Source: Arthrobacter castelli DSM 16402
Lineage (GTDB): Bacteria > Actinomycetota > Actinomycetes > Actinomycetales > Micrococcaceae
Reading direction: 5' to 3'
Assembly: GCF_000430705.1 (NCBI RefSeq)
Contig: NZ_AUMN01000009.1
Coordinates: 105,815 to 169,814 of the forward strand
DNA: 64,000 bases
Shown: positions 18,524 to 27,878 of the stretch, in pieces
How positions within the stretch are numbered: the stretch's first letter is position 1
Layout of the letters: every line of letters starts with the position of its first letter
Program-made: the position numbers and the translations under genes
The notes under the pieces: model-generated
Database searches by the model: none
The model's input: the letters and a program-made list of their open reading frames with translations, nothing else
Told to the model about the DNA's origin: nothing

Positions 18524-18557
18524 AGCCATGGTGAGGTTTCGTCGTTTCACCATGGCT
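18524..18557 (-). terminator. Hairpin just downstream of tRNA-Pro
   Basis: An 11-base perfect inverted repeat (18524-18534 with 18547-18557) around a 12-base loop, beginning 6 bases past the tRNA 3' end on the minus strand. Its position suggests transcription termination or processing. The following sequence is T-rich but without a pure T-run. Confidence 0.5.
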
Positions 18558-18563
18558 TGACTG

Positions 18564-18637
18564 TCGGGATGACAGGATTTGAACCTGCGACCCCCTCACC
18601 CCCAGTGAGGTGCGCTACCAAGCTGCGCCACATCCCG
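18564..18637 (-). tRNA. tRNA-Pro (anticodon GGG)
   Basis: A 74-base cloverleaf on the minus strand. The acceptor stem is CGGGATG with CATCCCG, discriminator A, D-arm GCGC/GCGC, anticodon stem CCTCA/TGAGG with the seven-base loop CTGGGGG, and T-arm GCAGG-TTCAAAT-CCTGT. The anticodon GGG reads CCC. CCA is not encoded. It lies upstream of the broken toxin-antitoxin patch and downstream of der, both on the same strand. Confidence 0.95.
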
Positions 18638-18773
18638 ATTGGTGGTTTCCGTACCGGCTGAACCACCTGAAAGATCTTATCGCATCTGTGTGATGGGGAC
18701 GAACTGGGTCTCCGCGCGGCGCGGGGCGCCTTGGTCGATCACCGGGTCTCGGCAAGCTCGACCACCGGCTCGA

Positions 18774-20330
18774 TCACCGGCGGCGGGAGCGTTTTTCCCG
18801 CACGCGCATGGTGACTTCGATGGGGGTGCCGTCGAAGCCGAAGGTTTCCCGCAGCCGGCGCTGGATGAACCGGCGGTAGCCGGGATCCAGGAACCCTGTG
18901 GTGAACAGCACGAACTTCGGCGGGCGGGACGAGGCCTGCGTGCCGAACAGGATGCGGGGCTGCTTGCCGCCGCGGACGGGGTGCGGGTGAGCGGACACGA
19001 GCTCGCCGAGGAAGGCATTGAGCCGACCGGTGGGGATGCGCCGATCCCAGGACTCCAGTGCCCGGTCCAGGGCGGGCACGAGCTTGTCCTTGTGCCACCC
19101 GGTCTTCGCCGAAAGGTTCACCCGCGGCGCCCAGGAGACGTGCGACAGGTCCTTGTCGATCTCCTTCTCCAGGTACCGCCGTCGTTCATCATCGAGCAGG
19201 TCCCACTTGTTGAAGGCCAGCACCAGCGCCCGGCCGGAATCAATGGCCATCTGCAGGATCCGCACGTCCTGCTCGGACAGCACTTCATCGACGCCCAGCA
19301 GCACGACGGCGACTTCGGCCTTCTCCAGCGCGGACTGGGTCCGCAGCGAGGCGTAGAAGTCAGCACCCTGCTGCATGTGCACCCGTTTCCGGATGCCGGC
19401 GGTGTCCACGAACCGCCAGGTCCGTCCGCCGAGATCGATCATCTCGTCCACCGGATCCCGGGTGGTGCCGGCGATCGGGTCGACCACCACGCGTTCGGTT
19501 CCGGCGAGCTTGTTCAGCAGCGAGGACTTGCCCACGTTCGGGCGGCCGATCAGCGCCACGCGCCGGGGACCGCCGGTGCGCTGCAGGCCTTCGACGGCGG
19601 AGAATTCGGGGAGCTTGTCCATGGCGGTATCGAGGATGTCGGCGGTTCCGCGCCCGTGCAGCCCCGAAACCGGGTACGGCTCCCCCAGTCCGAGCGCCCA
19701 CAGCACGGCCGCGTCGGCTTCCTGCTGGATGCCGTCCACTTTGTTCGCCGCGAGAATGATGGGCTTCTTCACCCGGCGCAGCTTCCGCACCACTGCTTCG
19801 TCGGTCGCGGTGACGCCCACCCTGGCGTCCACCACGAGCAGCACGGCGTCGGCGAGTTCGACGGCGGCCTCGGCCTTTTCGGCGACCTGCTCCTGGATAC
19901 CCTTGGCGTCATGTTCCCAGCCGCCGGTGTCGACCAGGGTAAAGTTCCGGCCGTTCCAGTGCGCGGAATAGCTGACCCGGTCACGGGTCACGCCAGGGGT
20001 GTCTTCGACGACGGCCTCGCGGCGGCCGAGGATCCGGTTCACCAGGGTCGACTTGCCGACGTTGGGCCGGCCGACAATAGCCAGCACCGGGTCCATTCGG
20101 CCGGCAGCTTCGTCGTCGAAATCGTCGCCCATGCCGTCCAGCAGGGCGGCGTCTTCCTCGTCGAGTTCGTAGTCGGCCAACCCCGCACGCAACGACTCGG
20201 CACGCTGGTCCGCCTCGGCGTCGTCAATGGAGGCGTAACGTTCGGCGACTTGGTCTTCGCCGTCCGGAACGTATTCCTGATCGGAAACCCCGTCGCCGGC
20301 GTACTCGTGCTGGGACGGTGTGTTGCTCAT
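18774..20330 (-). CDS. der: Ribosome biogenesis GTPase Der (EngA)
   Basis: A 518-residue tandem-GTPase protein needed for 50S subunit maturation. Two complete GTP-binding domains follow each other (first GRPNVGKS at residue 87, second GRPNVGKSS near 260), each with its G2-G4 motifs ([25 protein letters not shown]), then a KH-like C-terminal domain ending in a basic tail. The first 80 residues are an acidic, presumably disordered extension that is longer than in E. coli; such extensions are common in actinobacterial Der. Its ATG overlaps the plsC stop by one base (TAATG). Confidence 0.96.
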   Translation of the reverse strand: MSNTPSQHEYAGDGVSDQEYVPDGEDQVAERYASIDDAEADQRAESLRAGLADYELDEEDAALLDGMGDDFDDEAAGRMDPVLAIVGRPNVGKSTLVNRILGRREAVVEDTPGVTRDRVSYSAHWNGRNFTLVDTGGWEHDAKGIQEQVAEKAEAAVELADAVLLVVDARVGVTATDEAVVRKLRRVKKPIILAANKVDGIQQEADAAVLWALGLGEPYPVSGLHGRGTADILDTAMDKLPEFSAVEGLQRTGGPRRVALIGRPNVGKSSLLNKLAGTERVVVDPIAGTTRDPVDEMIDLGGRTWRFVDTAGIRKRVHMQQGADFYASLRTQSALEKAEVAVVLLGVDEVLSEQDVRILQMAIDSGRALVLAFNKWDLLDDERRRYLEKEIDKDLSHVSWAPRVNLSAKTGWHKDKLVPALDRALESWDRRIPTGRLNAFLGELVSAHPHPVRGGKQPRILFGTQASSRPPKFVLFTTGFLDPGYRRFIQRRLRETFGFDGTPIEVTMRVREKRSRRR

Positions 20331-21073
20331 TAATCTGTTCCTTCAGTGGGATTGGCGTTCAACTGATCCGTTTCATCCTCCGGCAGCGGCTGGCCGGTGA
20401 GATCGATGGCGGACCGGACATGTCCGGCGAGGAGCGCCCGAATGCGTTCTGCCGCTCTATCCATTGAAACACGCCCGGAAACACCCGGTTCGCGCTCAAT
20501 CAGCGCCGGCTCGCCGAAGCTGACATGGATTTTCCGCCGCAGCGGAGGTATTTTATCCCGGTGCTCACCGGGATGCCGGGTGCCCAGCAGCGCAACAGGA
20601 ACCACGGGCGCGGCCGAAGCCAGCGCCAGCCAGGCCACCCCGGAGCTCACCGACGCGGCAGCTCCCGACCCGCGGGTCCCCTCCGGCAGAATGCCGATGC
20701 AGGAGCCCGAGTCCAGCACCAGCTTCGCCCGCTGCAGGGCCCGACGATCGCCGGCGCGGTCGATACTGACCTGCCCGGACGCGGTCAGCACGCCTCCCAG
20801 GAACCCCTTGAACATGTCGTGCCTGACCAGCACATGCATGTACCGCGGCGCCGCGCCGACCATCACCGGACCGTCCAGGTAGCTGAGGTGGTTGGCGGCG
20901 AAAATCACAGGTCCGCGCTCCGGAACCCGGTCCTTGCCGTGCACTTCGGTGTTGTAGATGGCGTGGTCCAGCACCCGTCCCACGGGCCTGCCCCACCACG
21001 GACCCCACACCGGTGGCCGCCCGGCGGGCGGGAAAACGCGGTGCTGCAGATCTGCCGCTGCCTTGCGCAGCAT
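20330..21073 (-). CDS. 1-acyl-glycerol-3-phosphate acyltransferase (PlsC family)
   Basis: A 247-residue membrane-associated acyltransferase of phospholipid synthesis. The catalytic block I is NHLSYLD (Asn61, His62 and Asp67) and block III is LPEGTRGSG. No long hydrophobic helix precedes the catalytic part, so association with the membrane may be peripheral. It is co-translated with der (TAATG overlap) and begins 3 bases after the cmk stop. The cmk-plsC-der arrangement is common in Micrococcales. The acyl donor and the exact acceptor are not determined by sequence. Confidence 0.9.
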   Translation of the reverse strand: MLRKAAADLQHRVFPPAGRPPVWGPWWGRPVGRVLDHAIYNTEVHGKDRVPERGPVIFAANHLSYLDGPVMVGAAPRYMHVLVRHDMFKGFLGGVLTASGQVSIDRAGDRRALQRAKLVLDSGSCIGILPEGTRGSGAAASVSSGVAWLALASAAPVVPVALLGTRHPGEHRDKIPPLRRKIHVSFGEPALIEREPGVSGRVSMDRAAERIRALLAGHVRSAIDLTGQPLPEDETDQLNANPTEGTD

Positions 21074-21076
21074 GGT

Positions 21077-21769
21077 TCAGTCCGCGATGGAGTGGACGGC
21101 GTCGAGCACGGCTTGGACCGTCTCTTCGAAGTCCAGGTCGGATGAATCGACGGTGACGACGCCGTCGGCGGCCTGGTGGAAGTTCACCACCGTTGAGTCT
21201 TTCTTGTCCCGTTCGAGGACCTGGGTGCTCAGCTGCCGAGAGTTCTGGGTGCCGCCGAGCTGCATTCCGCGGCGGGCCATCCGCGCTTCCTCGCTGGCCG
21301 TGAGCAGCAACCGCACCTCGGCATCGGGCGCGACGACGGTAGTGATGTCCCGTCCTTCGACCACCATGCGGTGGCCGGCGTCGGAGATCATTTGCTGCTG
21401 CATCCGGATCAGCTCTGCGCGCGCTCCGAGTTTGGTGGCGATGGCGCTGACGGCGGTTGAGACGTCCGGTTCGCGGATGGCGGCGGTGACATCGGCGCCA
21501 CCGACCGCCACGAAGTCCGCATCCGGGTCGGTGCTCAGGCTCAGCTCGACGGAGCGGGTGGCCTGTTCGACGGCGACGGCGTCGTCGAGGTCGAGGCCCA
21601 GGTTCACGCAGTGCCAGGTGACCGCCCGGTACATCGCGCCGGTGTCCAGGTAGGCCAGCCCCAGCCGCCGGGCCACTTCCTGGCTCACGGACGACTTGCC
21701 GGAGCCCGAGGGCCCGTCGATTGCCACGACCAGGGACTTGCCCAGCCGCACCGGTGTTGGCTTGCTCAC
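21077..21769 (-). CDS. cmk: Cytidylate kinase
   Basis: A 230-residue nucleoside monophosphate kinase that phosphorylates CMP and dCMP with ATP. The P-loop is AIDGPSGSGKSSVSQ, followed by the acceptor-binding DTGAMYRAVTW and the lid-region MVVEGRDITTVV. I chose GTG 21769 with AAAGG 7 bases upstream, which gives the standard family length; the frame extends to 21823 but reads into tyrA. The start is 13 bases after the tyrA stop. It lies between tyrA and plsC on the same strand. Confidence 0.94.
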   Translation of the reverse strand: MSKPTPVRLGKSLVVAIDGPSGSGKSSVSQEVARRLGLAYLDTGAMYRAVTWHCVNLGLDLDDAVAVEQATRSVELSLSTDPDADFVAVGGADVTAAIREPDVSTAVSAIATKLGARAELIRMQQQMISDAGHRMVVEGRDITTVVAPDAEVRLLLTASEEARMARRGMQLGGTQNSRQLSTQVLERDKKDSTVVNFHQAADGVVTVDSSDLDFEETVQAVLDAVHSIAD

Positions 21770-21782
21770 TGGTCTGCCTTTC

Positions 21783-22892
21783 TCATGACACCACTTTCCA
21801 TCCGCGCTCGGTGAGCGCCTCAATCAGTTCCGTCCGCCGGTTGGGCACCACGGAGATTTCAGCCAGCCCCACCGGCTGTCCCGGTGAGTGATCCAGCCGC
21901 AGGTCCTCCAGGTTCACGCCGATGGTGCCGATCTCGGTCAACAGTTTGGCAATCTGACCGGGTATATCGTCCACCAGCACGGTCAATTCCGCAAACGCCT
22001 TCGGCGGGGCGCCGTGTTTGCCCGGAATCCGTGCCTGCCCGGCGTTGCCTTCGCTCATCAGCTGCGCCAGGTCCAGCCGGGCGCCGTCGGCCCGGGGATG
22101 CTCCAGCGTGTTGATCAACCGGTTCAAATCCTCGCGGACCCCGTAGAGAATGTCCACCACCCGGGAGGCGTTGGCACCCAGGATCTGCACCCACATCGAC
22201 GGGTCGCTGGCCGCGATCCGGGTGACATCGCGCAGCCCCTGCCCCGACAGCGACAACGCCTGCGGCGCCGTGGACTGCAGCCGGCTGGCCACCAGCGAGG
22301 AAACCACCTGCGGCAGATGCGAGATCATCGCCACGGTCTGGTCATGCTCCTCGACACTCATCCTGGACACGACCGCGCCCAAGTCCAGCGCCAGCGCCTG
22401 GGCGGTTTTGACAGCTGTCCCGGTCGCCGCTTCCGGAGCACACAGCACCCACGGCATCGAGGTGAACAGCTCGGCGCGGGCGGCCACGGGACCGGTTTTT
22501 TCCCGCCCGGCCATCGGGTGGGTGCCAACGTACCGGCTCAGGTCGGCGCCGGAGGTGGCCAGGTCTGCCGCGACGGACGCCTTGACGCTGGCAATGTCGA
22601 CGACGACGGCGGCCGGGTAGTCGGTCAGCGCGCCGGCGACGACGTCGGCCGTCACGTCCGGAGGTGCCGCCGAGACCACCAGTTCCGGGGCGAATCCGGG
22701 CTCCGCGTCGCGCAGCAGCCGCCCGGCGCCGATGTCCCGCGCCACCGCCTCTGCCGACGGCGACGGATCCGACAACACCGTGTCGATCCCCCACCGGCGC
22801 AGGCCGAGCCCGATGCTGGCGCCCAGCAGCCCGGTGCCGATGACCAGCACCGGTCCGCGCAGGTGCGTATGCCCGTTATCCACTGCGGTCAT
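21783..22892 (-). CDS. tyrA: Prephenate dehydrogenase
   Basis: A 369-residue enzyme of tyrosine synthesis, oxidatively decarboxylating prephenate to 4-hydroxyphenylpyruvate with NAD(P). The N-terminal Rossmann loop is VIGTGLLGASIG, the catalytic region includes VGTHPMAGREKTG with a His, and an ACT-like domain (about 295-369, AELTVLVDDIPGQIAKLLTEIG) ends the protein, suggesting feedback control by tyrosine. The gap to rluB is 2 bases, so the two are co-transcribed. Confidence 0.93.
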   Translation of the reverse strand: MTAVDNGHTHLRGPVLVIGTGLLGASIGLGLRRWGIDTVLSDPSPSAEAVARDIGAGRLLRDAEPGFAPELVVSAAPPDVTADVVAGALTDYPAAVVVDIASVKASVAADLATSGADLSRYVGTHPMAGREKTGPVAARAELFTSMPWVLCAPEAATGTAVKTAQALALDLGAVVSRMSVEEHDQTVAMISHLPQVVSSLVASRLQSTAPQALSLSGQGLRDVTRIAASDPSMWVQILGANASRVVDILYGVREDLNRLINTLEHPRADGARLDLAQLMSEGNAGQARIPGKHGAPPKAFAELTVLVDDIPGQIAKLLTEIGTIGVNLEDLRLDHSPGQPVGLAEISVVPNRRTELIEALTERGWKVVS

Positions 22893-22894
22893 CG

Positions 22895-24121
22895 CTACAT
22901 CCCCACCGAGGCGAGCAGATGCCCGACTTCCTGCCGTCCCAGCGCACGGATAGTGCCCTGGCGCTGGTCGCCGAGCTTGATGGGGCCGATCTCGATCCGC
23001 ACCAACCGCTCCACCGGGTGGCCGACGGCGTCGAACATCCGGCGGACGATCCGATTCCGGCCGGAATGAAGCGCCACTTCCACCAGCACATGCCCGGGTG
23101 TGGAGTCGACCAGCTTGAAGGAATCCAAGGTGGCAGTGCCGTCGTCGAGCTCGATACCGGCCCGCATTTGGGCGCCGACCCCGTGTGCCATCGGTCCGCG
23201 CACCTTGACCAGGTACGTCTTGGGAACTTCGTAGGACGGGTGGGTCAGCCGGTTGGCGAGTTCACCATCGTTGGTCAACAGCAGCAGGCCCTCGGTTCCC
23301 ACATCCAGGCGGCCCACGTGGAAGAGCCGCTCGGTGCGCTTCTTCAGGTAGTCGCTGATGCAGGGGCGGCCCTCGGGATCCTCCATGGAGGACACCACGC
23401 CCTTGGGCTTGTTGAAGATGTAGTAGGTCAGGGACTCGTTCAATTGCACGCGGATGCCGTCGACATGGATCGCCACCGTCTGAGGGTTCACCCGCACCCC
23501 GAGCTCGGTGACTAGCTGTCCGTCCACCTCGACCCGGCCCGCGGAGATCATTTCCTCGCACACCCGCCGCGAAGCAACGCCGGCGTTGGCCATCACCTTC
23601 TGCAGCCGCACGCCATCGGGATCGTAAACGTCCGATTCGTCGGCCGGACGCGCGGTGGGACGGCGCGGCCTGTGCTTGCCAGACACCGGTCCCAGGTCCT
23701 TGCCGAACCGCTCGTTGCCAAACGGCTTGGGACCCTTCTGCGGGCGGCCCTGCGAAGGCTTGCCCTGCGAAGGCTTACCGGGCGTTGGCTTACCAGACGC
23801 CGGTTTACCCTGCCAAGGCTTGCCCTGCGTTGACTTACCGGGCGCCGGCTTGCCCTGCGAAGGCTTGCCCTGTGTTGACTTACCGGTCCCGGCGGGCCTG
23901 CCCGGCTTGGCCGGCCCCGTCGGATTGCCGGGTTTAGCCGGCTTGTTCGAGGGTGCTGGTTTGCTGAACTTGTCCTGCCGGTTGGGCCGGGACGGGCCGG
24001 ACTGGCCGCCTTTGCCGCCTTTACCTGGCGGTCCTCCCTTGCCGTGACCACTGCCGTGACCACCGCCGCGGCCTGACTGGCCGCCCTGGCCGCCGGGTCC
24101 TGAACGGGGTGGTTGTTTCAT
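22895..24121 (-). CDS. rluB: 23S rRNA pseudouridine synthase RluB-type with a repetitive N-terminus
   Basis: A 408-residue RsuA/RluB-family enzyme that isomerises uridine in rRNA. An S4 RNA-binding domain (about 171-215, QKVMANAGVASRRVCEEMI) is followed by the catalytic domain with the Asp in GRLDVGTEGLLLLTNDG. The first 165 residues are low-complexity: Gly/His-rich up to about 45, then Lys/Pro-rich, with a GKPxx pentapeptide array at 80-128. This basic extension is unusually long for the family and may bind RNA. It starts at ATG 24121. Confidence 0.9.
   Translation of the reverse strand: MKQPPRSGPGGQGGQSGRGGGHGSGHGKGGPPGKGGKGGQSGPSRPNRQDKFSKPAPSNKPAKPGNPTGPAKPGRPAGTGKSTQGKPSQGKPAPGKSTQGKPWQGKPASGKPTPGKPSQGKPSQGRPQKGPKPFGNERFGKDLGPVSGKHRPRRPTARPADESDVYDPDGVRLQKVMANAGVASRRVCEEMISAGRVEVDGQLVTELGVRVNPQTVAIHVDGIRVQLNESLTYYIFNKPKGVVSSMEDPEGRPCISDYLKKRTERLFHVGRLDVGTEGLLLLTNDGELANRLTHPSYEVPKTYLVKVRGPMAHGVGAQMRAGIELDDGTATLDSFKLVDSTPGHVLVEVALHSGRNRIVRRMFDAVGHPVERLVRIEIGPIKLGDQRQGTIRALGRQEVGHLLASVGM
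23738..23884 (-). repeat. 15-base tandem repeats coding GKPxx pentapeptides
   Basis: About ten copies of a 15-base unit inside rluB (residues 80-128), each coding Gly-Lys-Pro/Ser plus two variable residues such as SQ, TQ, AP, WQ or TP. Being in-frame and a multiple of three, copy number can change without breaking the gene. Confidence 0.85.
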
Positions 24122-24164
24122 TGCACGTCCTTAAAGCTAGCGTTATCGTACAGGTCAGTACAGA

Positions 24165-24893
24165 TTAGTAAGTCAGGTCTTCATATTCGTCGAGGTTGTC
24201 CAGTCCGGGCAGGTGCGGAGCCAGGTCGGGCAGTTCGGCCACGCTGCCAATGCCCATCCGTTCCAGGAAGTACGACGTCGTCTGGTACAGCACGGCGCCG
24301 AACTCCGGATCGGTGCCCGCATCCTCGATCAGTCCACGCTGAGTCAGCGTACGGACCACCGAGTCGACGTTAACACCACGGATGGCCGCGACCCGTGCGC
24401 GGGGCACGGGCTGCCGATAGGCAATCACCGCCAGCGTCTCCAATGACGCCTGCGTCAGCCTGGCGGTCTGGCCTTCGAGGACGAACCGCGAGACCACGCC
24501 GGCGAAAGTGCTGCGGGAGAATATCCGCCAGCCGCCGGCCACGCTGCGCAGTTCGAACCCGCGCGGCGCAGAACCTGCTGACACTGGATCCGATGAAAGG
24601 TCCTGTCCAGTATATCCGTCATACTCGGCTTTCAGGTCCGCGAGCAGCGTCCGCACCCGGTCGACCGGAATCTCCAATGCCGTGGCCAGTTCGATTTCGG
24701 TGGCCGGTTCGTCGATCACCATCAGCACTGCTTCCAGGGCCGCCTTGGCGCCGCCCGGCAGCAGGTCCGGGTCCACGGTTTCTTCGCGGTGGCCGGTCGA
24801 CTCCTGCTGCCCCGACTGCTCATCCTGCCCGGCCGCGCCGTTCTGCTCATCCTGCCCGGCCGCCACACCGTCGTCGTTGTTCTCAGCCATCAC
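24165..24893 (-). CDS. scpB: Segregation and condensation protein B
   Basis: A 242-residue kleisin-associated winged-helix protein that with ScpA and SMC forms the bacterial condensin. The N-terminal 40 residues are acidic and Gln-rich; the double winged-helix domain (about 48-225) includes LEAVLMVIDEPATEIELA, RGFELRSVAGGWRIF and ETLAVIAYRQPVPRARVAAIRGV. The start is GTG 24893 or ATG 24890; both overlap the scpA stop and cannot be separated by sequence. ScpA and ScpB are translationally coupled. Confidence 0.94.
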   Translation of the reverse strand: MMAENNDDGVAAGQDEQNGAAGQDEQSGQQESTGHREETVDPDLLPGGAKAALEAVLMVIDEPATEIELATALEIPVDRVRTLLADLKAEYDGYTGQDLSSDPVSAGSAPRGFELRSVAGGWRIFSRSTFAGVVSRFVLEGQTARLTQASLETLAVIAYRQPVPRARVAAIRGVNVDSVVRTLTQRGLIEDAGTDPEFGAVLYQTTSYFLERMGIGSVAELPDLAPHLPGLDNLDEYEDLTY

Positions 24894-25750
24894 TCGTCCT
24901 CCGCCGTGTCCGGAACCGGCCCGTCATCAAACTCGCCGCTGATCCCCTCGTTGTTCCATGATCCGTCCGAGGCCGCCCAGCGCACCGTCAGCTCCCCCAG
25001 CGGCGCGACCTGGTCAAAGCTGATCACCGAGTCGCGGAACATTTCCAGCAGCGCCAGGAACCGCGCCACCACCGTCAGCGTATTTTCCGCATCCTCGGTC
25101 AACACCCGGAACGAAAGCGCCGTGGCGTTCTTCAGCCGTTCACCCAGCACACCTGCCTGTTCCCTGACGCTGACCTCCGGAGCGTGCAGATGCGCCAACC
25201 CCACCTCCGTCGGCACCGGCTCCTTCGGCTCCAGCGCCTTGGCGGCCAGCGCGGCGAAATCGTCCGGGGTCGCCTTCCAGATGAGCTCGGGCAGCAGCGC
25301 CGCGAACTGCGGCTCCAGGCTGACCTGCCGGGGGTAGCGGGCGCTCTCTGCGGTGAGCCGGTCGTCGATAATGGCGGCAATCTGTTTGAACGCCTTGTAC
25401 TGCAGCAGCCGGGCGAACAGCAGGTCGCGCGCCTCCAGCAGCGCGATATCCTCTTCGTCCTCCACCTCACCGGCCGGCAGCAGCCGGGCGGTTTTGAGAT
25501 CCAGCAGGGTCGCGGCCACCACCAGGAATTCGCTGGCCTCATCCAGCGCCGACTCCTGCCCGCTTTCCTGCAGCTTGCGGATGTAGGAGATGAACTCGTC
25601 GGTCACCCGCGCCAGGGCAATCTCGGTGATGTCCATCTCGTGCTTGGAGATGAGGCCGAGCAGCAGGTCGAAGGGACCGGTGAAGTTGTCAAGGGTTACT
25701 TCAAAACCGGATGATGTCGATTCTTCGATGTCCGGCCCGGTCACAGTCAT
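24890..25750 (-). CDS. scpA: Segregation and condensation protein A (kleisin)
   Basis: A 286-residue kleisin, the bridging subunit of the SMC-ScpAB complex for chromosome condensation and segregation. The N-terminal signature FEVTLDNFTGPFDLLLGLI and the C-terminal winged helix are present. It starts at ATG 25750, 14 bases after the parA stop, and overlaps scpB. Co-expression with a ParA ATPase fits the standard actinobacterial order. Confidence 0.95.
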   Translation of the reverse strand: MTVTGPDIEESTSSGFEVTLDNFTGPFDLLLGLISKHEMDITEIALARVTDEFISYIRKLQESGQESALDEASEFLVVAATLLDLKTARLLPAGEVEDEEDIALLEARDLLFARLLQYKAFKQIAAIIDDRLTAESARYPRQVSLEPQFAALLPELIWKATPDDFAALAAKALEPKEPVPTEVGLAHLHAPEVSVREQAGVLGERLKNATALSFRVLTEDAENTLTVVARFLALLEMFRDSVISFDQVAPLGELTVRWAASDGSWNNEGISGEFDDGPVPDTAEDE

Positions 25751-25764
25751 GATCAGCTTCGCAT

Positions 25765-26673
25765 TTACGGAGCGCTGCCGCGGGCCACCAGTTCCCTTGC
25801 CAGCTGACGGTACGCATCCGCGCCGGAATGGGTGCCGGCGTAGGTGGTGATCGGCTCCGAGGCGACCGTGGCATCGGCGAATTTAATGGTCCGGCGGATC
25901 ACGGTTTCGAACACTTGGTCGCCGAATGCTTCCACCAGCCGGTTGATCACCTCTTTGCCATGCAGGGTGCGCGCGTCATACATGGTGGCCAGCACGCCGT
26001 CGACGTGCAGCCGCGGGTTCAGCCGGTCCTGCACCTTCTCGATGGTCTCCACCAGCAGGGCGACCGCGCGCAGTGCGAAGAATTCGCAGATCAGCGGGAT
26101 GATGACGCCGTGGGCTGCAGTGAGGGCGTTGACGGTGAGCAGACCCAGCGACGGCTGGCAATCGACCAGGATCACGTCGTACTCGTCGGCAAGGTTGCGC
26201 AGCGCACGGTCCAGCACCTGTTCGCGAGCCACCTCGTTGACCAGCTGGACTTCGGCGGCTGACAAGTCGATGTTGGCCGGCAGCAGGTCGATGCCGTCGA
26301 TGGAGGTGGGACGCAGCGCCTCGTGGACATCCACCTTGCGGTCCATCAGCACGTTATAGACGGTCACGTCGAGCTCGTGCGGGTTGGTGCCCAGTCCCGC
26401 AGACAACGCGCCCTGCGGATCGAAGTCCACCAGCAGCACTTTGCGGCCGGCTTCGGCGAGGGCGGCACCCAGGTTGATGGTCGACGTCGTCTTGCCCACC
26501 CCGCCCTTCTGGTTCACCATGGCGATAATGCGCGCGGGGCCGTGTGAACTCAACGCGGGCGGTTCAGGAAACTCGGTTAGCGGACGGCCGGTGGGCCCCA
26601 GCACGGAGTTGCCGTCCTGTTCGGTGCCCGCCAGAGTCGTCGAACTCTGTTCGCTACTCACGTATCGATCCAC
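25765..26673 (-). CDS. ParA/Soj-family ATPase (scpAB-linked)
   Basis: A 302-residue ParA-type ATPase. Residues about 45-302 hold the fold: Walker A in MVNQKGGVGKTTSTINLG, A' in LLVDFDPQGALS and DVILVDCQPSLG for Walker B. The Lys, Thr and Asp residues for ATP-dependent DNA binding are intact. In actinobacteria this copy is normally located upstream of scpA, and corynebacterial PldP of the same location acts in division-site selection. No parB or parS is seen, so the main parAB-parS locus must be elsewhere. It starts at GTG 26673; GTG 26661 is an alternative. Confidence 0.92.
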   Translation of the reverse strand: MDRYVSSEQSSTTLAGTEQDGNSVLGPTGRPLTEFPEPPALSSHGPARIIAMVNQKGGVGKTTSTINLGAALAEAGRKVLLVDFDPQGALSAGLGTNPHELDVTVYNVLMDRKVDVHEALRPTSIDGIDLLPANIDLSAAEVQLVNEVAREQVLDRALRNLADEYDVILVDCQPSLGLLTVNALTAAHGVIIPLICEFFALRAVALLVETIEKVQDRLNPRLHVDGVLATMYDARTLHGKEVINRLVEAFGDQVFETVIRRTIKFADATVASEPITTYAGTHSGADAYRQLARELVARGSAP

Positions 26674-26765
26674 ACTTTCGTTTCGATGGAGCCTTTAGCC
26701 CCTAGGTTACCGTGATGTAACGATAACGCCATTTCCATTTGCGCCCGTGCCGCGATATGCCGCCG

Positions 26766-27539
26766 TCAGCCGGGTGTGTTGCCAAACAGCTGACCCGATG
26801 CGAGCACAGGCTTTAACGACCATACGCTGAATCCTGCCGCGGCCGCGATGACCGCTCCGAACATTGCAAGCCACACCCCGGCGGCGACCCCGGTGCGCCG
26901 GTACAAAATGTAGGCATCCGAAGAGGCCAGCTCCCGCCGTCGTCGCACGTGCACTGCAGCCACGTTGAGCCAATCCCGCACCGCCCCCACCACCAGCGCC
27001 ACTCCCAGCATCAGGGTAATGTAACCCAGCGTCGACCGGTCAACGTAGATGAGCAGCGCTGCGGAGGCAAGCACGCAGCCCAGAATCACCAGCACTCCGT
27101 ACCAGTTGCGGATGAAGAGCAGCGTCACGGCGATGACGACCGCGCTGACCGACAGTGCCGCCGGATGCCAGCCGCTCAGCGCGCACCAGATCAGCGCCGC
27201 CCCCACCAGCGCCGGAGCCGGGTACCCCCAGAATCCCGTCCAGACCAGCCTCCATCCGCCGCGTCCGAGGCTGTGTGTAGAGCCGGACTGGTCGCTGTGG
27301 ATCCTGATGCCGGTCAGCCGCTGCCCCGTGAACAGGCCGGCGAAGGCATGCCCCAGCTCATGAATCACCGTGACGAACAGGCCGAAGTAGCGCCAGGTGG
27401 CCTTCGGCACTGCAAGTACGACGGCGGCGGCCACAATGGCGAGCAACGTCACCTGGGACGGAACCACCGGGGTTGCCTGGGTAAATCCATCGAGCAGCCG
27501 GTCGAACCACTGCCCGGCCAAGCTTGGAGCGCTATCCAC
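26766..27539 (-). CDS. M50-type membrane metalloprotease-like protein
   Basis: A 257-residue multi-pass membrane protein with an HExxH zinc site in VIHELGHAFAGL (His60, Glu61, His64) inside a hydrophobic segment. Several further predicted helices (about 100-120, 125-145, 150-190, 220-245) follow, and AVRDWLNVAAV near residue 185 may supply the third zinc ligand as in M50 enzymes. A substrate cannot be named. It starts at GTG 27539. The next gene upstream on this strand, a 52-residue membrane protein, ends 15 bases before it. Confidence 0.8.
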   Translation of the reverse strand: MDSAPSLAGQWFDRLLDGFTQATPVVPSQVTLLAIVAAAVVLAVPKATWRYFGLFVTVIHELGHAFAGLFTGQRLTGIRIHSDQSGSTHSLGRGGWRLVWTGFWGYPAPALVGAALIWCALSGWHPAALSVSAVVIAVTLLFIRNWYGVLVILGCVLASAALLIYVDRSTLGYITLMLGVALVVGAVRDWLNVAAVHVRRRRELASSDAYILYRRTGVAAGVWLAMFGAVIAAAAGFSVWSLKPVLASGQLFGNTPG

Positions 27540-27554
27540 GTTCCGCCGTCGCCC

Positions 27555-27713
27555 CTACCGCTTGCTGACCAGCTGGCGCAGCAGCAGCACCACGCCGGCG
27601 AGCACGAGCAGCGCCACGCCGACCGAGAACAGGAACTCCACGGTCTCGGCGATGATGCCCGCAAGCAGCATGGCAATGGCCAGCACGGCAAGGATGGCAA
27701 GCAGGACTCTCAT
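27555..27713 (-). CDS. Small two-helix membrane protein
   Basis: A 52-residue protein made of two hydrophobic helices (about 3-22 and 25-46) joined by a short acidic turn (ETVEF), ending in a basic RQLVSKR. No known family. I chose ATG 27713 because it gives a clean hydrophobic start; the frame extends to 27761 with polar residues. It lies upstream of the M50 protein with 15 bases between and could be its accessory subunit, which is a guess. Confidence 0.55.
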   Translation of the reverse strand: MRVLLAILAVLAIAMLLAGIIAETVEFLFSVGVALLVLAGVVLLLRQLVSKR

Positions 27714-27878
27714 ACCTACAGTATGGCTGGTTTCGAGCTCCGGGCGGCCACGCATTAACACAATGAGACCACCGCGACGGCGTGTCGAGGAAAAATCACC
27801 GGCGTGGCGCGGGTTGAACCGGCCATTGGTGTTTTTCCGTGCACCGGACCACGGGTGCCTGCCCCGCCCGTCCCGCCT

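Noticed and set aside
18564..18637. A possible base loss in the anticodon loop of tRNA-Pro
   Set aside because: A careful count of the five C residues on the plus strand gives a normal seven-base loop.
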